Positions 9,401-17,102 of a stretch of 48,733 nucleotides of DNA are shown here, piece after piece (the first letter of the stretch is position 1; each line of letters begins with the position of its first letter). Both the position numbers and the translations under genes were made by a program. The notes under the pieces are model-generated. The model had not been told where the DNA came from. It did not search any database and saw nothing but the letters and a program-made list of their open reading frames with translations. Origin of the DNA: Planctomycetaceae bacterium (GTDB lineage Bacteria > Planctomycetota > Planctomycetia > Pirellulales > Pirellulaceae); assembly GCA_002726515.1 (NCBI GenBank), contig PBTE01000032.1, positions 1-48,733 of the forward strand, written 5' to 3'.

Positions 9401-10148
9401 CAACTTCCCGACCGTCAGCCCGCCGGAAGCGGACTTTACCCGAGTTGCGGTAAAGATGTTCCAACCGATTGGAGAGCACGGAAACGGAATGTTCTTCATC
9501 GAGGGACGAAATCTGAGAATAAATGGTCGAGATCTTGACGGAAATGACCTCGATTTCCGGCAACTGTAGTGCTTGCAGATAACCTTGAAGACGCCGACCA
9601 GCTTCTTCTTCTCCAAGCAGTGCCTCTCCCAAGAAATTTACATTCATTCTTACGCCTTCGTTGCGGCGACGACTCAGGTGTTGCGTCAACATTTCCTGCT
9701 CGGCAGGCAGGATAACGTTGGCGGTTTCCTGGTGCATTTTTTCTTTCACCAAAGGAACGGCGACACCAGGCAGATAACTACCAAACGATTGAAATCCTTT
9801 GAGCAGTGTGCGGTCGATCGGGCTGAAGAAACGTGGAATTCCCTGGACGTCCAGGATGTGGGTCAGCTGGTCGACAACGCGGGCGGGCACTCTTGAACGA
9901 AACGCCTGATCGGTCAGCTGTGCCAGTGTCGATTTGTCTTGAGGATTGTGGATCATGCGATCTAACTCTGCCTGCTGCCGTCGCTCCTGGGGGGTTTGTA
10001 AGTCGGAGGCGCGTTGCTGTAGAAAGCGTGCTAGAAAGATCGCCTTTTGGGGGAGTTCGGAGTAGAGCGAGTCAGAAGCGGGTTGGAAGTCGGCGAAGAG
10101 CTCACTCAGCGATTGTTCGATTTCGAGTTGAGATTGGTTTGCCGCCAT
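6465..10148 (-). CDS. putA: Bifunctional proline dehydrogenase / glutamate semialdehyde dehydrogenase
   Basis: A PutA of 1227 aa. The FAD-dependent proline dehydrogenase domain (about 100-480) shows MNVNFLGEALLGEEEA, RVVKGANMEMERGE and LGIASHNLFDVAYG. The aldehyde dehydrogenase domain (about 545-1000) has ISPWNFPIAIP, the catalytic glutamate in AETGGKNA (about 778) and the nucleophilic cysteine in GQKCSA (about 812). A C-terminal extension of about 200 residues is the kind found in long PutAs. It oxidises proline to glutamate, passing electrons to quinone. There is no N-terminal ribbon-helix-helix, so it is not a self-repressing PutA. The ATG at 10148 lacks a ribosome site; a GTG at 10190, 7 bases after the upstream stop codon, is the alternative. 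Confidence 0.93.
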   Translation of the reverse strand: MAANQSQLEIEQSLSELFADFQPASDSLYSELPQKAIFLARFLQQRASDLQTPQERRQQAELDRMIHNPQDKSTLAQLTDQAFRSRVPARVVDQLTHILDVQGIPRFFSPIDRTLLKGFQSFGSYLPGVAVPLVKEKMHQETANVILPAEQEMLTQHLSRRRNEGVRMNVNFLGEALLGEEEAGRRLQGYLQALQLPEIEVISVKISTIYSQISSLDEEHSVSVLSNRLEHLYRNSGKVRFRRADGREVAKFVYLDLEEYRDLNITAKVFMQTLDRPGLEDVEAGIALQAYIPDSFVIQKQINAWARQRIASGGAPVTIRVVKGANMEMERGEASLRGWPQATYKTKLETDANYKRMLHEGMKPENLEAVRLGIASHNLFDVAYGLVLAWEAGGLDQVQLEMLEGMANHQRRALFQLNRNLLLYAPACKQQEFVNAISYLIRRLDENTGPKNFLRHAFHLQVDSEDWQLLEQNFLDSCDEISQLGEDPRRQQNRALAVPVSPRQQDDWQRFRNEPDTDFCLPANIQWANQILEQWKTRCDNSAVEIPLVIDGTEILNDRPLRQSYDPSRHQTVVARFREASADDIQQAVDCGRRDEDGWRNLKSDERTKILDGVAAQLRQARGDLIGAAVAEAGKTILESDPEVSEAIDFAEFYPRSAHYLQSLDGVLARGKGLVAVISPWNFPIAIPCGGISAALAAGNTVILKPASDTALIAYELCRCFWRAGVSQKTLQFTPCSGAEAGQFLVSHAEVDVVILTGGTETAYTMLSQKPDLNLLAETGGKNATVVTSLADRDQAIKHVIHSAFSHSGQKCSATSLLVLEEEIYDDVKFQQALRDAVSSLPVGSAWDLTTRVGPLIRPPSGALLQGLKELESGESWALLPEQKQHNPAIFSPGVKWGVRPGSFTHNTEFFGPLLGVMKAKDLQQAIDLVNATGYGLTSGLESLDKREQKLWQHSIKAGNLYVNRSTTGAIVLRQPFGGMGKSAFGPGIKAGGPNYVAQLMEFQESGTSQVKTEVRNPYLNALAQHLRQLQKQGGRFPPQEVQRTLMAIASYDWHAREEFGLSHDHQRLVGQDNLRRYFPVRELRIRIHPKDTFFEIIARVCAAKSLDCRITVSLPPTWSSSVVDQLDAWTGEWAGSIEFVEETDEALARVILTGQTDRVRYASRNRVPQSIFDAVAASGHYVAHHNVFFHGRIELLWYLQEQSVCIDYHRYGNLGDRAGQKRQEPL

Positions 10149-10196
10149 CGTACGTATTCGAGTGTGCTGGGGAGAAACTGGCCCCTTCACGGTTAC

Positions 10197-12032
10197 CTAT
10201 CGCTCGATGCCGTATTCATCGATTTTACGATACAGTGTTGCACGGCCGATGCCCAGCAATTTGGCTGCTTCAGGAACGTTACCGCCACTGCGCTTCAACG
10301 ATTCGTTAATGAGTTTGCGTTCCCAGTGGTCGATTCGTAGTGATTCCAAGTCGTTCGATCCGGCGTCACGCAATCCCAAATCGATTGCTTGGATCTGTTC
10401 CCCGTCAGCCATGACCACGGCACTGTCCACCACGTTTCGCAATTGCCGGACATTTCCGGGCCATTGGTAAGAAAGAAGTTTTTCTCGCGCGGCATCCGCG
10501 AGTTGCAGTTGAGGTCGGCCGTGCTGACGTTTGAAATGTTCCAGGAAGAAATCGAGTAGCAGGCTGATATCAGGTCCGCGTTCCCGGAGGGGTGGAATGT
10601 ACAATTCGAAGACACTCAGCCGATAATAGAGATCTTCTCGAAATCGTTTTTCCTTAACAAATTCTCGCAGATCACGATTGGTAGCTGCGATCACTCGCAC
10701 ATCAACGGAAATCTCCTGGCTTGAACCGACCGGCTGAAACGGATGGCCCTCCAGGATTCTCAGGAGTTTTGCCTGGCCTTCCAGAGTCATTTCGCCAACT
10801 TCGTCGAGAAACAGGGTTCCTGAATCTGCTTGCTGGAACCATCCGATGTGGTCGTTGTCGGCGCCGGTGAATGCTCCCCTCTTGTGTCCAAACAACTGGC
10901 TCTCCATGAGTTCGGAAGGAATCGCTGCACAGTTTACCGCCAACAACGGGCGATCGGCCTGCGAACTGGCTTTATGGAGCGCTCGTGCAACAAGCTCTTT
11001 TCCTGAACCACTTTCTCCACGGATCAAAACACACCCGCTGGCTCGGGCCACACGCGAAATTTTTGCTTTGAGTTCGACCATCGGTTTGCTTTCACCGAGC
11101 AACTCGTTGGAATCGGCCGATTTATTGACGAGCCGGTTATGGTCGGCTTGCAAAATCGCTTGCTGCCAGGCCCGTACCAGGGCCGATGACAAAATATTTG
11201 CCAGAGAAACGGTGAACTCAAAATCGAGTTGTGGAAAACGACCGTGTTTCAGGTACACATGTACGGCACCCAAGGTCGCATCTTTATTGCAGAGAGGAAC
11301 GCAGACTGCGTCCGCAAAATCGTCCAGGCTCTGACTGGAGTCCTCCGGTGGTTCGTCGGCAATCCATACTGCATGCCGTTTGTCGCACACCATGCGAGTC
11401 AGCGATTCGCTTAAGGAGAATCCCTCTCCCGGGTCTTGCGGTACAAAGTGCTTGGGTTTAAGTTCGCCCTCGTCGCTCAGCCAGAGGAAGCCTACAAGCG
11501 AAGCGTTTGTGCGTTCGTGCAGCAACTCCAAAGCGGTGCGGATTACGCGATCAGGTTCCGTGCTGCGAAGCAGCTTGAGACTTAACTGATACAAGAGCAA
11601 AAGGTCTCGGGCATGTTGTGATTCCTGAAGATCCGCCCACGCAATCAAGCCTGTATCGGTCGGATTGATGGGAGTATTCTTGACAATCGTCTGGGTGGCA
11701 TGGGCTTCCGCCGGCGAGGTGGCCGTGATCGGTTGGGTGGCCAAATGAAAGGCGAATTCGGTAGAACCAACCCGGATGACACTTCCTTCGATCAAGCGAG
11801 CCTCGTCAACTTTTTGGCCGTTGACGAAGGAGCCATTACGGCTTTTATCGTCTCGAAACCACCAGCCATCGGTATCTTGGACCAGGATGGCGTGCACGCG
11901 TGAGCAGAGAGGGTCGGTGATTACGATATCACACTCAGCTCCTCGCCCAATACGGTTCTCATCGGTTGGATCAAGAGAATAGGACTTTCCGACGCGATTG
12001 CCGCTTGTGACCGTAACGTAAGGATAAACCAT
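10197..12032 (-). CDS. FHA-GAF sigma-54-dependent transcriptional activator
   Basis: A 611-aa enhancer-binding protein. Order: FHA domain (about 27-93, with RIGRGAECDI and SRVHA and the phosphothreonine-binding RNGSFVNG); GAF-like sensor (145-285); AAA+ core with Walker A GESGSGKE (339-346), the sigma-54-contacting GAFTGA loop (386-391) and Walker B GTLFLDE (405-411); Fis-type helix-turn-helix at the end (GGNVPEAAKLLGIGRATLYR). All residues for ATP hydrolysis and sigma-54 remodelling are intact. The stop is within 50 bp of the putA start on the same strand, so they may be co-transcribed and the protein may control proline use. The FHA domain suggests Ser/Thr-kinase input. Confidence 0.92.
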   Translation of the reverse strand: MVYPYVTVTSGNRVGKSYSLDPTDENRIGRGAECDIVITDPLCSRVHAILVQDTDGWWFRDDKSRNGSFVNGQKVDEARLIEGSVIRVGSTEFAFHLATQPITATSPAEAHATQTIVKNTPINPTDTGLIAWADLQESQHARDLLLLYQLSLKLLRSTEPDRVIRTALELLHERTNASLVGFLWLSDEGELKPKHFVPQDPGEGFSLSESLTRMVCDKRHAVWIADEPPEDSSQSLDDFADAVCVPLCNKDATLGAVHVYLKHGRFPQLDFEFTVSLANILSSALVRAWQQAILQADHNRLVNKSADSNELLGESKPMVELKAKISRVARASGCVLIRGESGSGKELVARALHKASSQADRPLLAVNCAAIPSELMESQLFGHKRGAFTGADNDHIGWFQQADSGTLFLDEVGEMTLEGQAKLLRILEGHPFQPVGSSQEISVDVRVIAATNRDLREFVKEKRFREDLYYRLSVFELYIPPLRERGPDISLLLDFFLEHFKRQHGRPQLQLADAAREKLLSYQWPGNVRQLRNVVDSAVVMADGEQIQAIDLGLRDAGSNDLESLRIDHWERKLINESLKRSGGNVPEAAKLLGIGRATLYRKIDEYGIER

Positions 12033-12118
12033 ATTTTAATTGGCGTTGGCAGAAAACGAATCGAAAACGCCCTCTTGATTGAGCAACAGACAGGAGCGAG
12101 ACGATAGCGAACCATCTG

Positions 12119-12134
12119 TTGACATTGCCGTCAA
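12119..12134. promoter_or_regulatory. TTGAC-N6-GTCAA dyad between divergent genes
   Basis: A perfect palindromic pair of pentamers in the 236-bp divergent region between the sigma-54 activator and the chelatase gene. The spacing resembles a dimeric regulator site; its left half also reads as a TTGACA -35 hexamer, but no fitting -10 follows. Confidence 0.35.
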
Positions 12135-12268
12135 AATGCCCTTTTCGATGATCAGCCCGAGGATCAAAAGATAGCTGGAGGGAAACTGGTAGTATAGCCT
12201 TTCAGAAGTCGTGCGGGTACAGGACAATGATTCGAGACAACCCTTGCTGCCGGATAAATAAGAGGAGA

Positions 12269-13054
12269 ATGAGAAGCGTGGCTGATTCCAATGACACACC
12301 TGGTGTGCTCCTTGTTGGCCATGGAACTCGCGACGCTGAGGGAAAATCAGAGTTGTTCGAACTGGCGCGAAGGGTTTCTCGGCGTTTGGTAGTGCCTGTC
12401 GAGCCATGCTTCTTGGAACTTTGCCCGCCGACGATCCACGAGGCTGCAGAGCGGTTGCTGCGTTCAGGTAGGCGGCACGTACTCGTCTCACCCGTACTAC
12501 TTTTTGAAGCGGAACATGCCAAATCTGATGTTCCGGCTGCCGTGGATGCAGCCCTGGATAAGTGGGCCATCCGGCATCAGACGGCTCACCTGGGGTGCCA
12601 CCCGAAGATTGTTGAACTCTCTGCACACCGTTGTAGCGAGGCCGTGGCGGGAGATCATTCCGTGGATCAAAGAGCCACCCTGGTCCTGCTGGTTGGTCGC
12701 GGGAGTCACGATCAGGATGCCACTGCTGAAATGTACCAATTCGTTCAACTGCGAGCCGTGGCGGCGGCTCCTACTCAATTTCAGGTCTGTTTTCTGGGCT
12801 TAGCGAACCCAAGATTAGAAGAGGTTTTGGCGGAGGTACGAAATTCTTCTTTTGGCCGTGTCATTGTGCAACCGCACCTGTTGTTTCAGGGCGAGTTGGT
12901 CACCAAAACACGAAAATTGGCCGAGACCATGCCTCTGACAGACGTGACACGTCAGTGGATTTCGACATCTCATTTGGGACCACACCCACTCCTTGTCGAT
13001 GCCGTTTGTGCACGAATCCAGGGTGCGTGGCCCCATCAGGACCTCATCCGCTGA
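12269..13054 (+). CDS. CbiX-like sirohydrochlorin chelatase family protein
   Basis: A 261-aa protein with two CbiX/SirB-type halves. The first half starts LLVGHGTRDAEGK, with the metal-binding histidine of class II chelatases; the second begins LVGRGSHDQDATAEM. A histidine in VQPHLLFQGEL (second half) matches the second metal ligand. Members insert cobalt or iron into sirohydrochlorin for cobalamin or siroheme. No other tetrapyrrole gene is nearby, so metal and pathway are unclear. ATG 12269 follows AGGAG closely; a GTG at 12278 has a more usual spacing, and an upstream in-frame ATG at 12227 is less likely. Confidence 0.82.
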   Translation: MRSVADSNDTPGVLLVGHGTRDAEGKSELFELARRVSRRLVVPVEPCFLELCPPTIHEAAERLLRSGRRHVLVSPVLLFEAEHAKSDVPAAVDAALDKWAIRHQTAHLGCHPKIVELSAHRCSEAVAGDHSVDQRATLVLLVGRGSHDQDATAEMYQFVQLRAVAAAPTQFQVCFLGLANPRLEEVLAEVRNSSFGRVIVQPHLLFQGELVTKTRKLAETMPLTDVTRQWISTSHLGPHPLLVDAVCARIQGAWPHQDLIR

Positions 13055-13378
13055 AACAACCACCAGCCATATGAAAACCGGGAAAGTCTAGCCTGTCGAA
13101 GGCTAAAGCGCCCGCGGAAGAACTCTGCTAGTCCGAACACGTATTCTGTTTTCAAAACATGACAGCTGTTCTGGCTGACATTTTTGGAAGTTTTTGTGCT
13201 GACCGGTCTAAAAACATACAGGCCAGCTTACTTATAATATTCCTGGTAGAGCGAAGCCCCGCTCTTGGGGACTGCCGACCTTGTTCCATTTGTTGATTCC
13301 GGATAACATCTCAACAGGATCCCCAGTTTGGGTAGTCTGGGAAGACTTGTTGGTTTTCATTTCACGCAGGAACTGATT
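13055..13378 (+). other. Leader region of the processing protease gene
   Basis: 324 bases without a gene. A TAGCC-N7-GGCTA hairpin lies just after the chelatase gene. A perfect TATAAT at 13233-13238 could be the -10 box, but no -35 hexamer is evident. Just after the presumed start two mutually exclusive hairpins can form: AGAGC/GCTCT (13248-13265) and CCCC/GGGG (13257-13270). CCCAG/CTGGG occurs at 13322-13341. Confidence 0.4.
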
Positions 13379-15691
13379 ATGAAACAGCTTCGATTTATTT
13401 ACTCGCGTCAGTTTCGTCCAAACATGCGGCTACTGGCACATGTTTTTGCAGCTCTTGCTGTGAGCGGAGTGCTACTTTCGATTCCGAGTGTTGCTGAAGA
13501 GCCGAACTTCAGCAGCACGAGTTCGGAAATCCCTTCTTCCGATTTGAACAGCGAAATTTCAACGCCCGTTTCAAAGTCGTCTCAAGAAACGCCGGGGTCC
13601 ACTTTCCTGGTTGATGATACGAATCAGTTACAACCGCTTTCGGACCGTTCAGAGGAAGGAACCGAGGCCGTCGACACGAGGGCACCCAAACGCCTGCAGG
13701 GTCCGTCTGCCAAAGATCGTCAAATATCCCGGGTGGTTGCCTTGTTGCTGAGACGGGAGCATCTGTTGAACGACCCGTTGGACGATGACCATGCAGGCCG
13801 TGGTTTGGAGAATTTTCTGAAAGCACTCGATTGGAGAAAGAATTACTTTTACAAATCAGATGTTGAGGAATTTCGCTTGCAGAAAAACTCTTTGGATGAC
13901 AATTTGAAGCGAGGAGATATCCGGTTTGCTTATTTTGTCTTTGATCGTTTTCTGCAACGTGTTGAGGAGCGAGTGGCATGGGTCGATGAACTTCTTAATT
14001 TGGACCACGACTTTTCAATAACAGAATACATCGCAAAAGACCCGGACGACGCCGCATATCCGGTGAAAGTGGAAGAAGCCTATGACCGTTGGAGGAAAAC
14101 AATCAAGTACGACCTGTTGGTCCTGAAGGCGGACAAAGTTGAAGGTGGCGAAGCCAAAGATCGTTTGCGGCGTCGTTATGACAGCTTTTCTAAACGGATG
14201 CATCAGATCGACTCGGATGATTTATTAGAAATGTATTTGACGGCGATGACTATGGGATTTGATCCCCATACGACTTTTATGTCGGCTTCGACGTTGGATG
14301 ATTTTCACATCCAGATGGGTCTGGAACTAGAAGGAATTGGTGCTGCTCTGCAACTGCTGGACGGATACACCGTTGTCAGCGAGGTGATTCCTGGTGGAGC
14401 TGCAGACAAGCAGGGCAAGTTGAACCCTGAAGAGGAGTTGAAATCACAAGATCGTATTGTGAGTGTGGGCCAGGGTGCCGATGGCGGAATGATCGACGTG
14501 ATCGACATGAAATTGCGTGACGTCGTGAAATTGATCCGGGGTAAGAAGGGGACGATTGTGCGACTGGGAGTCCAGCCTGGTGGACAGGGAGAAACAAAAG
14601 TCTACACGATTACTCGAGCGAAGATAGAGTTGAAGGATAAAGAGGCGCGCAGCGTCATTTTTGAGGATGGCCAAAAGACCGACGGGAGTCCCTATCGTAT
14701 TGGAGCAATTCACCTGCCAAGTTTCTATATGGACATGTCCAGGGGCCGCGACCGGCTGAGTTTCAAGAGTACTACCCGGGATGTACGGCGAATTCTGGAA
14801 GAGTTCAAGCAGCAGCAAGTGGATGCGGTGGTGGTTGATCTACGTCGTAACGGTGGCGGTAGTTTAACCGAAGCGATCACGCTGACGGGCTTATTTATCG
14901 ACCGGGGCCCGGTCGTACAGGTCAAAGGTTCCATCGGCAACCACCAAGTCTACAACGATCGTGAGCCTGGCATGGCCTGGGATGGTCCGTTGGTTGTGCT
15001 AACCAGTAAGTTCAGCGCAAGCGCCAGCGAGATTTTCGCAGGTGCCATCAAGGATTACCGGCGTGGACTCGTGGTTGGCGACTCTTCAACGCACGGTAAG
15101 GGAACGGTGCAGAGTCTGCAGGATCTGGGGCCAAAAATGTTTCCGATTCCCAATCCTCCCAACTACGGGGCACTGAAAATCACCATGCAGCAGTTTTATC
15201 GTCCCAGTGGTGATAGTACGCAAAAACATGGTGTTCTATCGGACGTTGTCTTGCCACGGATCACCGATCATTTTGACATTGCTGAATCCGACCTCGATTA
15301 CGCCCTCGATTTTCACCAAGTTCCTCGAGCGCAGTACGAAGAGTACAACATGGTGGACGAAAACATGGTTGATGTGTTGCGAACTCGCTCGGCTGAAAGG
15401 CTTGCCCAGTCGGAGGACTTTCAAAAAGCCAAAGAGAAGATTTCACGCTATTTGGAACACAAGAAAAAGGAAAAACTATCGATCAATGAAGAAGACTTTT
15501 TTGCTCGCCGAGCTGAAGTCGAGGCGGAGGAGGAAGAAAAACAAGAGTTGAACCAGCAGAATGATTCCGAAGAGACCGTCATCGAAAGAGACTACTATTT
15601 CGAGGAAGTTTTGGACATCACTCTGGACTATGTCGAGCAACTCAAAAACCTTGCGGTGGCCCGTTTGAGAACCGGGGCGACTCAGTTTTGA
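13379..15691 (+). CDS. C-terminal processing (tail-specific) protease, S41 family
   Basis: A 770-aa exported serine protease of the Prc/CtpA type. An N-terminal signal segment (hydrophobic run ending SIPSVAEE) is followed by a Ser/Thr-rich stretch and a helical domain. The PDZ domain reads from GIGAALQLLDGYTVVSEV to the RGKKGTIVRLGV segment. The S41 core contains VVDLRRNGGG, the serine in SKFSASASEIFAGA and the lysine in THGKGTVQ, giving the Ser-Lys dyad. The C-terminal region is the charged, helical extension of long Prc proteases. It should degrade or trim periplasmic proteins from their C-terminus. ATG 13379 is preceded by CAGGA at good spacing. Confidence 0.92.
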   Translation: MKQLRFIYSRQFRPNMRLLAHVFAALAVSGVLLSIPSVAEEPNFSSTSSEIPSSDLNSEISTPVSKSSQETPGSTFLVDDTNQLQPLSDRSEEGTEAVDTRAPKRLQGPSAKDRQISRVVALLLRREHLLNDPLDDDHAGRGLENFLKALDWRKNYFYKSDVEEFRLQKNSLDDNLKRGDIRFAYFVFDRFLQRVEERVAWVDELLNLDHDFSITEYIAKDPDDAAYPVKVEEAYDRWRKTIKYDLLVLKADKVEGGEAKDRLRRRYDSFSKRMHQIDSDDLLEMYLTAMTMGFDPHTTFMSASTLDDFHIQMGLELEGIGAALQLLDGYTVVSEVIPGGAADKQGKLNPEEELKSQDRIVSVGQGADGGMIDVIDMKLRDVVKLIRGKKGTIVRLGVQPGGQGETKVYTITRAKIELKDKEARSVIFEDGQKTDGSPYRIGAIHLPSFYMDMSRGRDRLSFKSTTRDVRRILEEFKQQQVDAVVVDLRRNGGGSLTEAITLTGLFIDRGPVVQVKGSIGNHQVYNDREPGMAWDGPLVVLTSKFSASASEIFAGAIKDYRRGLVVGDSSTHGKGTVQSLQDLGPKMFPIPNPPNYGALKITMQQFYRPSGDSTQKHGVLSDVVLPRITDHFDIAESDLDYALDFHQVPRAQYEEYNMVDENMVDVLRTRSAERLAQSEDFQKAKEKISRYLEHKKKEKLSINEEDFFARRAEVEAEEEEKQELNQQNDSEETVIERDYYFEEVLDITLDYVEQLKNLAVARLRTGATQF

Positions 15692-15868
15692 AGTTTGCGG
15701 ACTGGGTCAGGATTTATCGGTAGTCTTGTACGGGGGTGCCAGCAGTTTAGTACGGGCTTGCGTTTTTCAAAGTTCATCATCGGAAATTGCGTTTGAATCG
15801 TTTCTGCACATGGTGAGTCGCCCCTCTTGGCAACTCTCTGCTATCTACGCCAACGCAGTGGTGTGGTT

Positions 15869-16678
15869 TCAGAAATCGCAAAGGGGGATCTTGAGTCCGT
15901 CGTACGCGAGTTCCATGCCTGGTGGAAGCTGGGCATTGGTCGTTTCGTGTTCCAACTCGTGGGAAATATGTGTGAAGTAGGTGCGTTGCGGAGCCACTTT
16001 CTCGGCAACCTTGATAGCTTCCTGCAAACTGAAATGACTGGTGTGCGGTCGCGGGCGAAGGGCGTCGAGAATCAGAACTTCAAGTCCTTCCAGAAGTGGC
16101 CAGCTTTCAGAATGAATTTGGTTGGTGTCCGTGCAATAGGCGATGTTTCCGATGCGAAATCCAAGCACCTCGAATCGAGGCCCGTGCTGTAATCGAATCG
16201 GGGTTATCTCTGTTTCTAAAATCTTGAAAGGGTCGTACGCAATGCGGTGGAATTCAAGTTGAGGTACCGCACCGGGATGAGTTTTGATCCTTCCATCGAA
16301 GGCGTAGTCGAACGATTTTCGAATCCGCTGTTCCACCTGTTCCGTGCAGTAAAGAGGAACGGGACAGCCCAGATAGAAGGGCATCAGGCGTAGGTCGTCC
16401 AGGCCGAACAAGTGATCGGCGTGTTCGTGTGTGTACAGCACGGAATGGACGATACCGATCTTCTCGCGCAGTAATTGGGATCTTAAATCGGGTGGCGTGT
16501 CGATGAGCAGGTTACCTCCGGGTAAACCGAGGACAACACCACAGCGCGTCCTCCGATTACGTGGATTGTCGCTCTGGCAGACGCTGCAACCGCAACCCAC
16601 ACAAGGTACTCCGACGGAAGTACCCGTTCCCAGAATCACAAGCTGTCCGAGGACATCTGTCGTGAAAGGATGCTGCAT
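15869..16678 (-). CDS. PhnP-like MBL-fold metallo-hydrolase
   Basis: A 269-aa metallo-beta-lactamase-fold enzyme. It opens with LGTGTSVGVPCVGCGCSVC, the glycine-rich strand plus cysteine cluster typical of the PhnP/phosphoribosyl cyclic phosphate phosphodiesterase group, where cysteines hold a structural zinc. The metal motif is THEHADHLFGLDDLR (HxHxDH), with later ligands in YCTDTN and in FTHISHELEHE. No phn genes are nearby, so it may act on another cyclic phosphodiester. It converges with the protease gene (177 bp between stops, no clear terminator). Confidence 0.85.
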   Translation of the reverse strand: MQHPFTTDVLGQLVILGTGTSVGVPCVGCGCSVCQSDNPRNRRTRCGVVLGLPGGNLLIDTPPDLRSQLLREKIGIVHSVLYTHEHADHLFGLDDLRLMPFYLGCPVPLYCTEQVEQRIRKSFDYAFDGRIKTHPGAVPQLEFHRIAYDPFKILETEITPIRLQHGPRFEVLGFRIGNIAYCTDTNQIHSESWPLLEGLEVLILDALRPRPHTSHFSLQEAIKVAEKVAPQRTYFTHISHELEHETTNAQLPPGMELAYDGLKIPLCDF

Positions 16679-17062
16679 GATTAACGGTATTTGCTAGGTG
16701 CACAGGCTGGTCCAAACGAACGCCAGTTGCAAAGATACCGCGTCGGAGACCGAAGTACGACCCCGTCAGGAACCGGTCGGTTTTTGAATAACCGTCCGGC
16801 GGCACCCGGCGGTGAACAGCCGGAAGGGACTGCCATCGAATCGCAGTTGACCATAGCGTTTGGTGTCGATAAGCTATTATCCGTGAGGGGTTATGCGTGG
16901 AAATTGCGCAGTGATAGGGTTGCCTCCTGTGAAGTGGCGGGCGGCTGCAAGTACGAACAACGAAAGGTCACGGGATACCACCTCAGTTCTATACGTCGTG
17001 CCGACGACCCACGATGCAACAAGAGGCGCTCCTTTTGTTTGTTAAGCATTTCGGAGGACCCC
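16679..17062 (+). other. secA upstream region
   Basis: 384 bases between the divergent metallo-hydrolase and the secA leader ORF. It contains a hairpin at 16773-16799 (CCGG and CGGTT pairing with AACCG and CCGG around one T/T mismatch) and a possible weak promoter, TTGACC (16847-16852), 17 bp, TAAGCT (16870-16875). An open frame of 135 codons runs through but has no coding character except for its last 11 codons. Confidence 0.4.
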
Positions 17063-17098
17063 TTGGCTGAACAGACTTTCAACTCCGATTCTATCTGA
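17063..17098 (+). CDS. Possible 11-codon leader ORF of secA
   Basis: A TTG codon 5 bases after a perfect GGAGG (17053-17057) opens an 11-residue frame (TTG read as Met: [11 protein letters not shown]) whose TGA ends 4 bases before the secA ATG. The secA ATG itself has no strong ribosome site. This looks like translational coupling or a leader peptide. It contains no obvious arrest motif, and the SD may simply serve secA inefficiently. Confidence 0.4.
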   Translation: MAEQTFNSDSI

Positions 17099-17102
17099 AG
17101 CT

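Noticed and set aside
16691-17062. A 135-codon frame upstream of secA as a SecM-like gene
   Set aside because: No signal peptide or arrest motif and random-looking composition; only its last 11 codons have a good ribosome site and are kept as a leader ORF.
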